NCBI GenBank assembly: GCA_009777735.1
Contig: WRLF01000005.1
Span: forward strand, 95,586-159,585
Source of the DNA: Treponema sp.
GTDB lineage: Bacteria; Spirochaetota; Spirochaetia; Treponematales; Breznakiellaceae
Length of the DNA stretch: 64,000 nucleotides
Reading direction: 5' to 3'
Part shown: positions 1 to 9,198 of the stretch, in pieces
Layout: every line of letters starts with the position of its first letter
Numbering within the stretch: the first letter of the stretch is position 1
Program-made: the position numbers and the translations under genes
The notes under the pieces: model-generated
The model's database searches: none
The model's input: only the letters and a program-made list of their open reading frames with translations
Told to the model about the DNA's origin: nothing

Positions 1-1394
1 AAATCCTTAAAACTCCAAACATTATAAAAACAAATAATTGGCTGATTAGTGATTATCAAAAAAGAATCAAAGTTGCCATGATTTTGCCGCTTTTCCACAT
101 TTTCGGAATAATGGTGAGTTATTTTTGGTTTGCATTTTTCGGGCAAACAATGGTTTTTTTGAAAGACAGTTCACCGGATACTATTAGAGGAACTATAAAC
201 AGGCACAAAGTAACGCATATTTTTGCACCGCCGATTCTTTTTCACAAATTATATAAAGGTATAATGAACGGTATTTTACAGGAAAGTAAAAAGAGGAAGA
301 ATGATTTCAAATTAGGGATTAAATTTGCTTTTTTCTTACAAAATATATTTCCTTTGTTAGGTGTTATGGTTTCCAGAAGACTTTTTAAAGATGTACTTGT
401 TGCCTCGTTTGGAATGTCACCGAGGTTTATGATTTCTGGAGGAGCACATATAGACAGTGAGGCACATAAAATAATTAATTGTATCGGCTACCCTCTTTTT
501 AACGGTTACGGAACGACGGAAACGGCTATTACGGGAGCAAATTTTTCATTGAAAATAAGCAAAAGAACAAACGGATCAATAGGGAATCCGTTTAAAAATA
601 TCACCTACACTTATGATGAGGATGAAACATTGATTGTTTCGAGCGACTCTAATTGCAAAAGAATCATCTCACTGGACAGCTTACCGCCGAACACCAATTC
701 TATAAACGAAGAGGAAAGTGCCGGGCATTGCATTAAAACAAATGATTTAGTTAAAATAATAAACGGCAGGCTTTTTGTTGTCGGACGAAAAAGTGATCTG
801 TATGTTGGTGAAAACGGTGAAAATATCAGTCCTGATACAATTCAAAACAATTTAAATGTAAAAAGTGCAAACAGATTTTGTGTTTTAGAAATAGATAAAA
901 AACTTTCTGTTGTTTTGGAATATAATAATAATATACCATGTGAAATAATTCATAATGAAATTGAATATATAAAGAATACATTGGCAAATATTTCAAACGG
1001 GCATTATGTTAACGATATTTTTATAACGTATGAACCTATTTCAAGTCTTAATGCAATTAAAGTCTCGCGTGCGCTCCTTAGAAAAAAAATTGATGAAGGC
1101 GATGTTATATTAAATGATTATAGAAAGCTAAAAATCAATGAAAATGCGCAAAAAAACGTACATGATGATAAAACAATGTCGGTAATTAAGCAGTCATTTA
1201 AAAAGGCAGCGGATACTGACGCAGATATTCAGTCAAATGATGACTTTTTTTTGGATTTAGGAGGAGACAGCCTTGACTATTTCTCGCTTATTTGTGAGCT
1301 TGAAAGTATTTTTAATATTAAATTTAATCTTGAAAAGAACAAAAGCCTTCGTACTCCGGATAAATTTTATGAATATTTAAAGGAACTACTGTGA
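1..1394 (+). CDS. AMP-forming acyl ligase fused to C-terminal ACP (5' end missing)
   Basis: The reading frame is open from the left edge (first whole codon at base 3), so the gene starts outside the window; the ATG at 78 is internal, because the residues before it match the usual lead-in to the PLFHIFG motif of long-chain acyl-CoA/acyl-ACP synthetases. The adenylation core is recognised by NGYGTTET, about residue 140 counted from base 78. The last 60 or so residues are an acyl carrier protein with the 4'-phosphopantetheine motif LGGDSLDYF (Ser about 398). It probably adenylates a fatty or aryl acid and loads it on its own ACP. It overlaps the next gene by 4 nt (GTGA), so the two are translationally coupled; the acyltransferase next door is the likely acceptor. 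Substrate is unknown. The family call is firm; the acid and acceptor are inference. Confidence 0.85.
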   Translation, partial: ILKTPNIIKTNNWLISDYQKRIKVAMILPLFHIFGIMVSYFWFAFFGQTMVFLKDSSPDTIRGTINRHKVTHIFAPPILFHKLYKGIMNGILQESKKRKNDFKLGIKFAFFLQNIFPLLGVMVSRRLFKDVLVASFGMSPRFMISGGAHIDSEAHKIINCIGYPLFNGYGTTETAITGANFSLKISKRTNGSIGNPFKNITYTYDEDETLIVSSDSNCKRIISLDSLPPNTNSINEEESAGHCIKTNDLVKIINGRLFVVGRKSDLYVGENGENISPDTIQNNLNVKSANRFCVLEIDKKLSVVLEYNNNIPCEIIHNEIEYIKNTLANISNGHYVNDIFITYEPISSLNAIKVSRALLRKKIDEGDVILNDYRKLKINENAQKNVHDDKTMSVIKQSFKKAADTDADIQSNDDFFLDLGGDSLDYFSLICELESIFNIKFNLEKNKSLRTPDKFYEYLKELL

Positions 1395-2359
1395 TCACGG
1401 TTATATATTACATTCATCTCATCCTGGCGTTATTCCTTCAAATATTTTTGTTTAAGACGAAAATTTATCATGAGGACGACAGCAGGCAAAACAAACGGAT
1501 TAAAGGCAGTTCAATAATTATAACAAATCATCGTTGGTTTTTGGACGGCCTTGTTATTGCGCTCGTCTTTTTTTTAAAAAGGTTACATTTTATTGCTACG
1601 GATTTTTACAAATATAAATATAAAATAGTAAAATTAATTGTACATATTGCTGGGGGGATTTTCGTTGATAGCGAAGTAAATAGTATTGATTTTATTGAAA
1701 AGAGCAGGAAAATAACCGCAAAAGGCAGGTCAATTATGATATTTCCCGAAGGAGATTTTAAACATACATACGAGCCATCAAAATTTTCTGCGGGATACAT
1801 TATGCTTGCAATAAGATTAGGTGCAAAAATAATACCCATTGTTAATGATTTTAGTTACGGACTTTTTAAAAGAGTACATTTAATGATTGGAAACAGTATA
1901 GATTTATCTGGTTATGCTAATACAGAACTTACTAAAGAAAAGATTAAAGAAATAAATGAAGAAATTTATGGTAAATATTTAATGCTTTTCTACGAATTAA
2001 AAAAGAAAAAAGCTGAAAATATTATTTACAAATACGAATTTATATCGCCGAAACCGGGTAATGTAATCCGTATTGATGCAGGATCTTACTACCATTACGG
2101 TGTATTTTTGAATGCCAATGAGGTTATCCAGTTTGGTTACCCTGTAAACAGGCCTGGTGAAAATATTGTTGTAAATTCTGTTTCTTTGAATGAATTCTGC
2201 GGTAATAAAATACCGGAAGTCCGTACTTTAAAAAAGCGATTTATCAGAAATATCGATGATATAGAGAGATACGCAAAATCCTGTCTTGGACAAGGAAGAT
2301 ATAATATAATAAGCAACAATTGTTTTGATTTTGCTAATAGAGTCACCTTAAATATTTAG
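1391..2359 (+). CDS. PlsC-type acyltransferase fused to LRAT-like (NlpC/P60-fold) domain
   Basis: The N-terminal half is a lysophospholipid/1-acylglycerol-phosphate acyltransferase: a membrane segment at residues 3-22, the catalytic HX4D motif (H47, D52, in NHRWFLDG), and the FPEGDF motif at 118-123. From about residue 220 the protein changes to an LRAT-like module of the permuted NlpC/P60 fold: H235 in YHYGVF and the nucleophile C311 in NNCFDFAN, in the His-before-Cys order typical of LRAT. LRAT-like enzymes transfer acyl groups through a Cys thioester. A protein carrying two acyl-transfer activities suggests sequential handling of an acyl chain on a membrane lipid. GTG start, overlapping the ligase-ACP stop by 4 nt. 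I do not know a characterised protein with this domain pair; the C-terminal domain call rests on motif and order only. Confidence 0.75.
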   Translation: MITVIYYIHLILALFLQIFLFKTKIYHEDDSRQNKRIKGSSIIITNHRWFLDGLVIALVFFLKRLHFIATDFYKYKYKIVKLIVHIAGGIFVDSEVNSIDFIEKSRKITAKGRSIMIFPEGDFKHTYEPSKFSAGYIMLAIRLGAKIIPIVNDFSYGLFKRVHLMIGNSIDLSGYANTELTKEKIKEINEEIYGKYLMLFYELKKKKAENIIYKYEFISPKPGNVIRIDAGSYYHYGVFLNANEVIQFGYPVNRPGENIVVNSVSLNEFCGNKIPEVRTLKKRFIRNIDDIERYAKSCLGQGRYNIISNNCFDFANRVTLNI

Positions 2360-2361
2360 TT

Positions 2362-3345
2362 ATGAATATATTATTAAACGGTATAATAAATAATTCCTTG
2401 ATTATATTTTTCTTTTATGCAATTGCAATAATTGCGATTGTCACTATTATATTATTCATTCTTTTAGTTCTATTAATATTTTTAAACACAACATATCGCA
2501 TCCCCTATAAAAAACGAACAAGGGAATGTACCCGAAAAAAAGACGAGTCGCAAATGCGTATGTTTTCCGAAGGAGTTGTCTGGTCAGAAAAATTTAAAGA
2601 TATTAAAGAGCAGCTTCAAATAATAAGCGACGATCTAAATTTATACGGTGAATATATTAATTTTGGATTTGATAAATGTGCCATAATCCTACAGGGAAGA
2701 GGTGAGTCATTGCTCTATTCTTACTATTTTGCTGATGTTTATGCTAAAAGCAAACACAATATTCTGGTTGTCGATGTTCGTGCGCATGGTCTGAGTGACG
2801 GGAAATATCAAACGGGAGGCATAAAAGAAAGTGACGATTTGATTTTATGGATAAAACTGATAAACGAAAAATATAAAATTAATGATTTTACAATTCATGG
2901 CATTTGTATTGGCGGTGCAACGGCAGTTTATTCATATAGTAAACTTAAAAACAATGGTAACGGTTTGGTAAAGAGGATAGTGACTGACGGATTATATAAA
3001 AGTTATTATGAGTTATATAAAATGCACTTCAAAGCATATAAAGCACCCGTAATCCCTCCCGCTATTTATGTTGTTTTTTTTCTTATATTTATTCTTGCCA
3101 AAGCTAGACCTTTTAAGGAAATTCCGATAAAATATATGAAAGATATAGATATTCCGATTTTGTTTATATGGAGTGCTATGGATAAGTTTTCTATTAAAGC
3201 AAACAGCGAAGAGTTATATGAAGCATGTGCATCGGAGTATAAAGAAATTTGCTTTTTCCCCAAAGGCAGACACTCTCATGTCAGGGCTTCGCAAAAAACG
3301 GAATATGATGAGTTAATTTCAAAATTTTTATATAAGCATATATAA
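2362..3345 (+). CDS. Membrane-anchored alpha/beta hydrolase with Cys nucleophile
   Basis: A long hydrophobic segment (residues 11-42) anchors the N-terminus. It is followed by an alpha/beta hydrolase fold: the strand-turn DVRAHGLSDG (about 138-147), the nucleophile elbow G-I-C-I-G with C182 in place of the usual Ser, acid D274 and His 304 or 306. A Cys-Asp-His triad is seen in dienelactone hydrolases and some acyltransferase-like members, and favours thioester chemistry or acyl transfer over plain ester hydrolysis; that step is inference. A second hydrophobic stretch (about 230-246) may touch the membrane. Starts 2 nt after the upstream stop with no clear Shine-Dalgarno, so translation is probably coupled. 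Likely the third enzyme of a lipid-modifying operon with the ligase-ACP and the PlsC-LRAT protein. Confidence 0.75.
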   Translation: MNILLNGIINNSLIIFFFYAIAIIAIVTIILFILLVLLIFLNTTYRIPYKKRTRECTRKKDESQMRMFSEGVVWSEKFKDIKEQLQIISDDLNLYGEYINFGFDKCAIILQGRGESLLYSYYFADVYAKSKHNILVVDVRAHGLSDGKYQTGGIKESDDLILWIKLINEKYKINDFTIHGICIGGATAVYSYSKLKNNGNGLVKRIVTDGLYKSYYELYKMHFKAYKAPVIPPAIYVVFFLIFILAKARPFKEIPIKYMKDIDIPILFIWSAMDKFSIKANSEELYEACASEYKEICFFPKGRHSHVRASQKTEYDELISKFLYKHI

Positions 3346-3366
3346 ATTATTTTTTGGAGTTTAATA

Positions 3367-4203
3367 ATGAAGCTGATGTTTCTTTTAGTTATAATAATGT
3401 TATCAAGCTGTATTTCTTTTATGGAAAAAGCCGGACAGATGCTTGACGGATCTGCTTTTAACGAAAAAAGAATTGCCCATTACAGTACAGGAAAAAAAAG
3501 GAGAGCAGCCGCCGACACAGAAATTACAGTTGTTCAAAATAAAACAGGCGAAACGGCAGTAATAATAAAATTAGGAGAATTCCCAATGATAAAAATACGC
3601 GGTTCTGCACCGGATGCAAACGGGGAATTCTATCTAACCTCTCTGGAATACCTTAGCGGAAGCAGCAATGGGTGGAATGAATATTCTATGGAGATATTAG
3701 GAGAAGGTACACTGTTTTTAAACGATAATGCAATTCTGAAAATAAATGAAAAAATAGAAATGATACAAATATCATCCGGACGTATGCATCGGTATGATAC
3801 CCGAATAACCGGCAGCGATGCATTGTCAGCTTTACGCAACCGCCGAGAACGTATTTTATCAACGGTTGAGTGGATGTCTTCTCTTAATTATGTTCCGAAG
3901 GAACAGACAATTAATGAATTCGAAAAATATTGGAAATCTGTATTATTTCCGGAAATTGTTTCTAAAAAGAACAGGCCATTCGGTTGGCTTCAGGCAGGAG
4001 ACCAATTTATCAGGGCCGAAGACATAAAATGGAATACAAGTTATACAGAACGCATTTTTCCGGAAGAGCTAAGGCCGATACGGGATTCAGGGATACTTTT
4101 AAGGGATTGGGAAGAAGCATTCCGTTGGATATATGTGGAATTTGAATGGGAAAGAATAACAGGCATTCTGTCCCGTGAAATAGTTTTGCAAAAAATTAAA
4201 TAA
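3367..4203 (+). CDS. Lipoprotein of unknown function
   Basis: A short signal peptide ends in the lipobox LSSC (Cys about 15), so the product should be a lipidated, membrane-anchored envelope protein. The rest is hydrophilic with several beta-rich stretches and Trp/Glu-rich motifs near the C-terminus, but I recognise no family. A good ribosome-binding site (TTGGAGT) lies before the ATG. It follows the hydrolase by 21 nt and precedes the TonB-dependent receptor, so it is probably cotranscribed with the lipid-modifying genes and may help deliver or present their product at the outer envelope. That role is inferred from position only. Confidence 0.6.
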   Translation: MKLMFLLVIIMLSSCISFMEKAGQMLDGSAFNEKRIAHYSTGKKRRAAADTEITVVQNKTGETAVIIKLGEFPMIKIRGSAPDANGEFYLTSLEYLSGSSNGWNEYSMEILGEGTLFLNDNAILKINEKIEMIQISSGRMHRYDTRITGSDALSALRNRRERILSTVEWMSSLNYVPKEQTINEFEKYWKSVLFPEIVSKKNRPFGWLQAGDQFIRAEDIKWNTSYTERIFPEELRPIRDSGILLRDWEEAFRWIYVEFEWERITGILSREIVLQKIK

Positions 4204-4242
4204 TATGCGATTATTGATCTGTGTTATGGAGGAGTTATTAAT

Positions 4243-6882
4243 GTGATAAAAAAAATTATTTTTACCATTTTGATTGCATTTGTTTTAATTCCCCTATTTG
4301 CTCGTGATATAGAAATCATTGTTGTAGATGCTGAACTTGGCCTGCCTCTTGAAGGAGCAATTATACGCTCATGGGACGGAAACCAGCATATATGCAATGA
4401 AGAAGGCATTGCCGTTATTGCCGTGCCGGTTGACAGACAGGTAGTAATTCAAGCCTCTTATCCCGGCTATGAAACAGGAAGACTTGTTATTACTACACAG
4501 ACAGACAATATTACACTGGGACTTTTGTTGTCCGGAATATTGCAAAGCCGCGAATTGGTGGTTGAAGCGTCCAGATATGCCGAAACTGAAACAAGAACAG
4601 GACGAAGCGTTGCCATTTCCGGGCAGGATATAGGACAGTCTGCTGAAATAGGCGGTGTCGAAGATGCTATTGCTTCCGTAAAACTTCTGCCTGGTGTAAT
4701 TGTTACAGAATTTGCCGACGCCCAGCCAAGCATACGTGGGGGAGATCCACAGGATACGAGCGCATCTCTGGATGGTTTTTATATTGACTTTCCTTATTAT
4801 TGGGGCGGTGCTTTTTCAATATTTGATCCACGCATGGTAGAAAGTGCACAACTCTCTCACGGGGTTTTTTCCAGCCGCCATGGAAATACCATATCCGGTT
4901 TAATTGACATAACAAGCCAAAAGCCATCCCCGACTGAAACAGAATTGGAATTAGGTCTCAGTGCCAGTGCAGCCAGCGTTAGCATTTCCTATCCGCTAAT
5001 GGGTAAGGGCGGAATTTTATTCATGGGGCGCGTTACTTACATCGATCCATTTATTTTTCTGGCAAAGGAAGCAGCCAAAATACCCGAATTTCCCGATGAT
5101 CTTGCTGGATTAATAAACTCAATAAAGACAGCGCCGTTTATCAGAAGCGGAACCGCAACGGGAAACTTCCGTTTTACCGACAGGCTTGAATTACGCGCTA
5201 CAGCTTTCTTTGGCGCTGATGGCGTTGGAATAAAATATGAAAATTCTTTCCGTATAGACGGTCTTAACAGCGATGAAAAATTGTTTATTGACTATACTCA
5301 TTATCAGGGATTTTTTACAACATCTCTTCTTCTGAACCCTCGAAACGATATGCTAATAAAGTTTTTTATCGGCGCGGGTTTTCAGGATAGAATTTTTGAA
5401 GAAGAAGAAAGCAGCAATATTTACGAAAAGTCTTTTTCACAGAACTTTATAGACAAGTACGATATTTTAAACGATCTGGGACTCGCCGATTTAAATGTAC
5501 CTTACAATTTAACAACAAGATCCACATCTACACATTCTGAACTTGTTAAGAACATACAGGGACGAATCGATTATGATTGGGAGATTACAAACGGTTTATT
5601 ATTTTCCGCCGGTTTACAGGAAATAATCAGTATGCGCGGCATATCCGGTACTCAAAATACGCGTGTGGAAAACTGGCTGCGCGATTTTGATGACAAAGAA
5701 TCAATTTTTAATTTCATGGGCATTGCTCCCGATGACCCGCGCCGTACTATTCTTGAAGATTTTTTGATTGTAAGCACTCCTGCTCTTTTGGATTACGATA
5801 TTCCCGGAAATACTGTCTTTACAACATCGCTTTATGGACTTATAGAATACAATTCACCTGCAGGACGGTTTGGTACGGAGCTTGGACTGCGAATTGATCA
5901 TTATTATCTTTCGGGCGGCAATCTATCGCTGGGAACAAGACCGGTTTTAAATCCAAGACTTAATCTTGATTTTAATCTTTTTAGAGACCGATTCATTTTC
6001 GAATCCCTAAACCTGACAGCAGGAACAGGTCTTTTTTCGTCTATGCCTGATATGGTTGTGTCGGCGGAGGAACAATTAAGAATAGATGAAATTAAACCAA
6101 CCCGTTCATGGACATCCGTTGTTGGAGCCGAATTAAAATTTCCTTACGGTATGTATATCAATATTGAAGGTTATTACAAACATATATTCGACAGGATGTA
6201 TGCCCCCGTAAATTTTGATCTTGATGGCTATATTGATACTCAATACTTTTTTAACGGTAAAGGCAGAATCTGGGGGATTGATCTTATGCTGAAAAAAACA
6301 CATTCCCGGTTTTGGGACGGATGGATATCATATTCTTACAATTGGACACAGCATCTGGATCCGAATGCAAAAGACTTTGATATGGGTTTTAATTCTACAG
6401 CTATAGGCAATGAATGGTTTTTTCCCTATTACCATCGTTTTCATTCTTTGAATCTTATTTTAAATGTAAGGCCGGTTCAGCGTATTAATATATACACCCG
6501 TTTCGGTCTTGCAAGCGGAGAGCAGATTAACAAGCGTGTCGGCTCAGGGCCGGAAAGTTATCCGGTATATATATTCAATTCGCAGACAAATAACGGATAT
6601 TTTATTGAAAAATATTACTGGAACGAAGTACGGGATAAAAATAACCGCACAACCCCATTTATGCAAATGGACATAAAAGTATCTTTTTTTAACAGTAATA
6701 AAGCAGGAAGAGTAAGGTTCGAGGCATATTCTGCTTTGGAAAATATACTTTCTTTGTTGTATACTTCTCAGGGGAATACTTATTTTAACCCATACACCGG
6801 CGAAGTTTCCAAAGGCAGAACTTCGGCAAGTTATAGTTTGCCTTTTCCGATACCCTCTTTTGGGTTTAAATTCAGTTATTAG
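4243..6882 (+). CDS. TonB-dependent outer-membrane receptor
   Basis: 879 residues with a signal peptide (about 1-20), a carboxypeptidase-regulatory-like beta-sandwich (about 22-95), a plug region with RGGDPQDTSASLDGF-type sequence (about 165-185), and a long run of alternating aromatic beta strands ending in F-K-F-S-Y, as in outer-membrane barrels. Such receptors import or bind large ligands using TonB energy. GTG is chosen as the start: the apparent ATG two bases earlier is followed at once by a stop, and GGAGGAG lies 10 nt upstream of the GTG. No TonB/ExbBD genes are in the window. Its 3' end overlaps the convergent ligase-dehydratase gene by 11 nt. Ligand unknown; next to a lipid-modifying operon it could be a surface partner of that system, which is inference. 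Confidence 0.85.
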   Translation: MIKKIIFTILIAFVLIPLFARDIEIIVVDAELGLPLEGAIIRSWDGNQHICNEEGIAVIAVPVDRQVVIQASYPGYETGRLVITTQTDNITLGLLLSGILQSRELVVEASRYAETETRTGRSVAISGQDIGQSAEIGGVEDAIASVKLLPGVIVTEFADAQPSIRGGDPQDTSASLDGFYIDFPYYWGGAFSIFDPRMVESAQLSHGVFSSRHGNTISGLIDITSQKPSPTETELELGLSASAASVSISYPLMGKGGILFMGRVTYIDPFIFLAKEAAKIPEFPDDLAGLINSIKTAPFIRSGTATGNFRFTDRLELRATAFFGADGVGIKYENSFRIDGLNSDEKLFIDYTHYQGFFTTSLLLNPRNDMLIKFFIGAGFQDRIFEEEESSNIYEKSFSQNFIDKYDILNDLGLADLNVPYNLTTRSTSTHSELVKNIQGRIDYDWEITNGLLFSAGLQEIISMRGISGTQNTRVENWLRDFDDKESIFNFMGIAPDDPRRTILEDFLIVSTPALLDYDIPGNTVFTTSLYGLIEYNSPAGRFGTELGLRIDHYYLSGGNLSLGTRPVLNPRLNLDFNLFRDRFIFESLNLTAGTGLFSSMPDMVVSAEEQLRIDEIKPTRSWTSVVGAELKFPYGMYINIEGYYKHIFDRMYAPVNFDLDGYIDTQYFFNGKGRIWGIDLMLKKTHSRFWDGWISYSYNWTQHLDPNAKDFDMGFNSTAIGNEWFFPYYHRFHSLNLILNVRPVQRINIYTRFGLASGEQINKRVGSGPESYPVYIFNSQTNNGYFIEKYYWNEVRDKNNRTTPFMQMDIKVSFFNSNKAGRVRFEAYSALENILSLLYTSQGNTYFNPYTGEVSKGRTSASYSLPFPIPSFGFKFSY

Positions 6883-8653
6883 GAAATCCCCGGCTAATTG
6901 TCATCACCCCGGAGGAATAAACAATTTCACCTCCGGGAGAAGAATATTTAAAAACAATATTTTTTTTATCTGATTCTATAAAAAGAACCAATGGATTTTC
7001 CGGACGGATTATATTTAAGAATTTAATCCGGTTTATTTTAGAAATACCGATATTAATGCCAAAATGCTCCGAGGCAAAACGGACAACCAAATCCACTTGA
7101 GCCACGGCAGGAAGTACGGGAAACCCCGGAAAATGACCGTCATAATAATGGCTTGTGCCGTGAAGAGAGAATTCCAGGATAATGGAATTTTCTTTTTTTT
7201 CAATAAGTTTTACATTGTGATATTTCCGCAAATAGGGATTTACCTGTTCATTTCCTTCGGAAAAAAGCCGAAATATTGCTTTTCTATTTTTTTTCCCCTG
7301 AATATCTGCCGGAATCTCTTCAGGATACCGCCATTTTTTGGGAATTACGACATTTTCAAAATAATTTAGCAGGTATTCTCTCCAGAATTTATTTATATTA
7401 TGTACTTCGGTATTATCAAATCTTTCTTTGCCTTTATTGTTAAGAACAATTACAGCAGCAAGATACTGACGGTTACTTTCCATTGGTATCACATAGGCAT
7501 CACAAGCAAAACCTGATTGTATTATACGGGCTTCCATTTCTACAAGAGAGATGCGTTTTTCTTCTATTTTAACCACCGAGTCAATACGCCCTTTCAGTAT
7601 AAAGCGTCCATCATCAAGTAATTCTGCCGTATCAGCAGTTTCAAAACCTGCCGGATTTTTTATATACGGTGAACGAATAATCAGACAGCCTTCATCATTT
7701 TGGTCAAGCTGTACATTGTCAAAAGGAGTCCATTCGATACCATTGTTTGACTGTCTCCAGGCAATGCCGGAAGTTTCAGTGCTGCCATAAATTTCAATTG
7801 GCCAAAAACCGAAAATTTCTCCGGTTTTTCCTGCCAATCCTGAATCTAATACACCGCCTGACACAAAAATCCAGGGAGATTTTGAAAAAAAATCGTTTGG
7901 AGTTAAAATTTCCACCCCTCGCTTAAGAAATGCCGGAACTGTTATAATCGTATACTCTGTATCAATGAAATTATAAAATTCCTCGGGAACATGTATTCTC
8001 TGTCTCCTGAAAGGGATGCCAGCAGTAAAAGGTAACAGTATAGAAAAAAGAAGCCCGTAAATATGATGATGGTTTACAGTAGAGCAAAATTTTCGGACTA
8101 ATAAATCTTCTCCCCACATGGAAAGAATAAAGGCGTTATCATTTTCTAATTCAGTAAGCCGTTGTTTTATTGCTTTTGGTGTTCCGGTGCTGCCGGAAGT
8201 AAATAAAACAATTGATGTTTTGTTTCCTGTTATTTTTGGAAATTTATTAATATCCTCATGGGATTTTTCCGAAAGTATTGATGGTATAAGGAATGTTTTT
8301 TCATAAATATTGTTAATAGGATAAATTTGATCTGTAAGAAAATTCGCATCTCCTTTTATTTCTGCAATATAAGCAGGGCTTATATTAACAGAGAGTATTA
8401 TTTCTTTTTTACACTGGAGTAAAGCGGTAAATGCCAAAAGGAAATGCCAGCAATCTTCACAATATAAAAACCATCTGTCACAACCAGCAGATTCAATGTT
8501 TTTCCGCAGAACAGATGTTTCTTTAAGAAAATCGTTCCAGGTTTTATAAATACCATCACTCCATATCCCTTCGTAACATATAACATCATAAATGTCTCTT
8601 GATTTTTTATTAATAGATGACAAAGGAACCGATTTTGGTATTTTTTTATGCAA
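6872..8653 (-). CDS. AMP-forming acyl ligase fused to ApeI-like hot-dog dehydratase
   Basis: Residues 1 to about 455 are an adenylating ligase: the P-loop-like LFTSGSTGTPK (about 150), EIYGSTETSG and the hinge/C-domain GRIDSVVKIEEKRI. The last 95 residues are a FabA/FabZ-type hot-dog domain with the catalytic GHFPGFPVLP motif (His about 507). In aryl-polyene clusters these two activities are usually separate neighbours (ApeH ligase, ApeI thioester dehydratase); here they are one chain. It would activate an aryl or acyl starter and dehydrate beta-hydroxyacyl-ACP intermediates. The start is uncertain: TTG at 8653 is the only standard start near the N-terminus, while the frame is open for about 90 nt further upstream without one. 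The ACP gene lies 114 nt upstream on the same strand. Confidence 0.8.
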   Translation of the reverse strand: MHKKIPKSVPLSSINKKSRDIYDVICYEGIWSDGIYKTWNDFLKETSVLRKNIESAGCDRWFLYCEDCWHFLLAFTALLQCKKEIILSVNISPAYIAEIKGDANFLTDQIYPINNIYEKTFLIPSILSEKSHEDINKFPKITGNKTSIVLFTSGSTGTPKAIKQRLTELENDNAFILSMWGEDLLVRKFCSTVNHHHIYGLLFSILLPFTAGIPFRRQRIHVPEEFYNFIDTEYTIITVPAFLKRGVEILTPNDFFSKSPWIFVSGGVLDSGLAGKTGEIFGFWPIEIYGSTETSGIAWRQSNNGIEWTPFDNVQLDQNDEGCLIIRSPYIKNPAGFETADTAELLDDGRFILKGRIDSVVKIEEKRISLVEMEARIIQSGFACDAYVIPMESNRQYLAAVIVLNNKGKERFDNTEVHNINKFWREYLLNYFENVVIPKKWRYPEEIPADIQGKKNRKAIFRLFSEGNEQVNPYLRKYHNVKLIEKKENSIILEFSLHGTSHYYDGHFPGFPVLPAVAQVDLVVRFASEHFGINIGISKINRIKFLNIIRPENPLVLFIESDKKNIVFKYSSPGGEIVYSSGVMTISRGFPNN

Positions 8654-8767
8654 AATATTTCTTACAGTAAATTCAAAAAGCGTAAGAGCTATATTAACGA
8701 GAGAAAATATCCTTTTTGAATCTTTCTGCCCCCCACATTAATTTTCAGGAAATAATCATTTTAATTC

Positions 8768-9034
8768 TCATTTTGATTCTCTGGCAATTTCGATATATGC
8801 CGCCAATGTGTCAACCGAGGCAAAATGCTTTCTGTTGTCTTCCGACTTTTCTGCGGAAAATTTGATGCCAAATTTTTTTCTTAATGCTACCCCTAACTCC
8901 AGGGCATCAATTGAATCAAGTCCCAAGCCTTCTCCAAAGAGCGGCTCCGAATCAATTATATCTCCCGGCTTGATATCTTCAAGCTCCAGAGCGTCAATAA
9001 TAAGTTCTTTAATTTGAAGTTTTAAATCATCCAT
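8768..9034 (-). CDS. Acyl carrier protein
   Basis: 88 residues, the usual ACP size, acidic and helical, with the phosphopantetheine-attachment motif GLGLDSIDALEL (Ser 41). It carries acyl intermediates as thioesters for the ligase and dehydratase encoded downstream on the same strand. It matches the ApeE/ApeF-type carrier proteins of aryl-polyene clusters rather than the general fatty-acid AcpP, because of its position and because the motif is GLDSID rather than the AcpP-type GADSLD. A divergent promoter region of 164 nt separates it from the DUF3261 lipoprotein gene. Family certain, specific pathway inferred from neighbours. Confidence 0.9.
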   Translation of the reverse strand: MDDLKLQIKELIIDALELEDIKPGDIIDSEPLFGEGLGLDSIDALELGVALRKKFGIKFSAEKSEDNRKHFASVDTLAAYIEIARESK

Positions 9035-9161
9035 GAGTATATTTTAAATAAATACAGAAATAATTTCAATGGATAGTTTTAAAATTAGATGCCATGACAA
9101 ACAAAAATATGAAGCAAATCGACAAAATTTTAAAATATGTCATTTAAAACCTGCATACCTG

Positions 9162-9192
9162 TTGACAAATACTGAAATTTTCCGCATATTAT
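9162..9192 (+). promoter_or_regulatory. Promoter for the DUF3261-LolA-exporter operon
   Basis: Perfect -35 box TTGACA (9162-9167), 19-nt spacer, -10 box TATTAT (9187-9192). The ATG of the lipoprotein gene follows only 6 nt after the -10 box, so the transcript should start at or next to the ATG. No Shine-Dalgarno is present. Confidence 0.6.
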
Positions 9193-9198
9193 AGAAGT

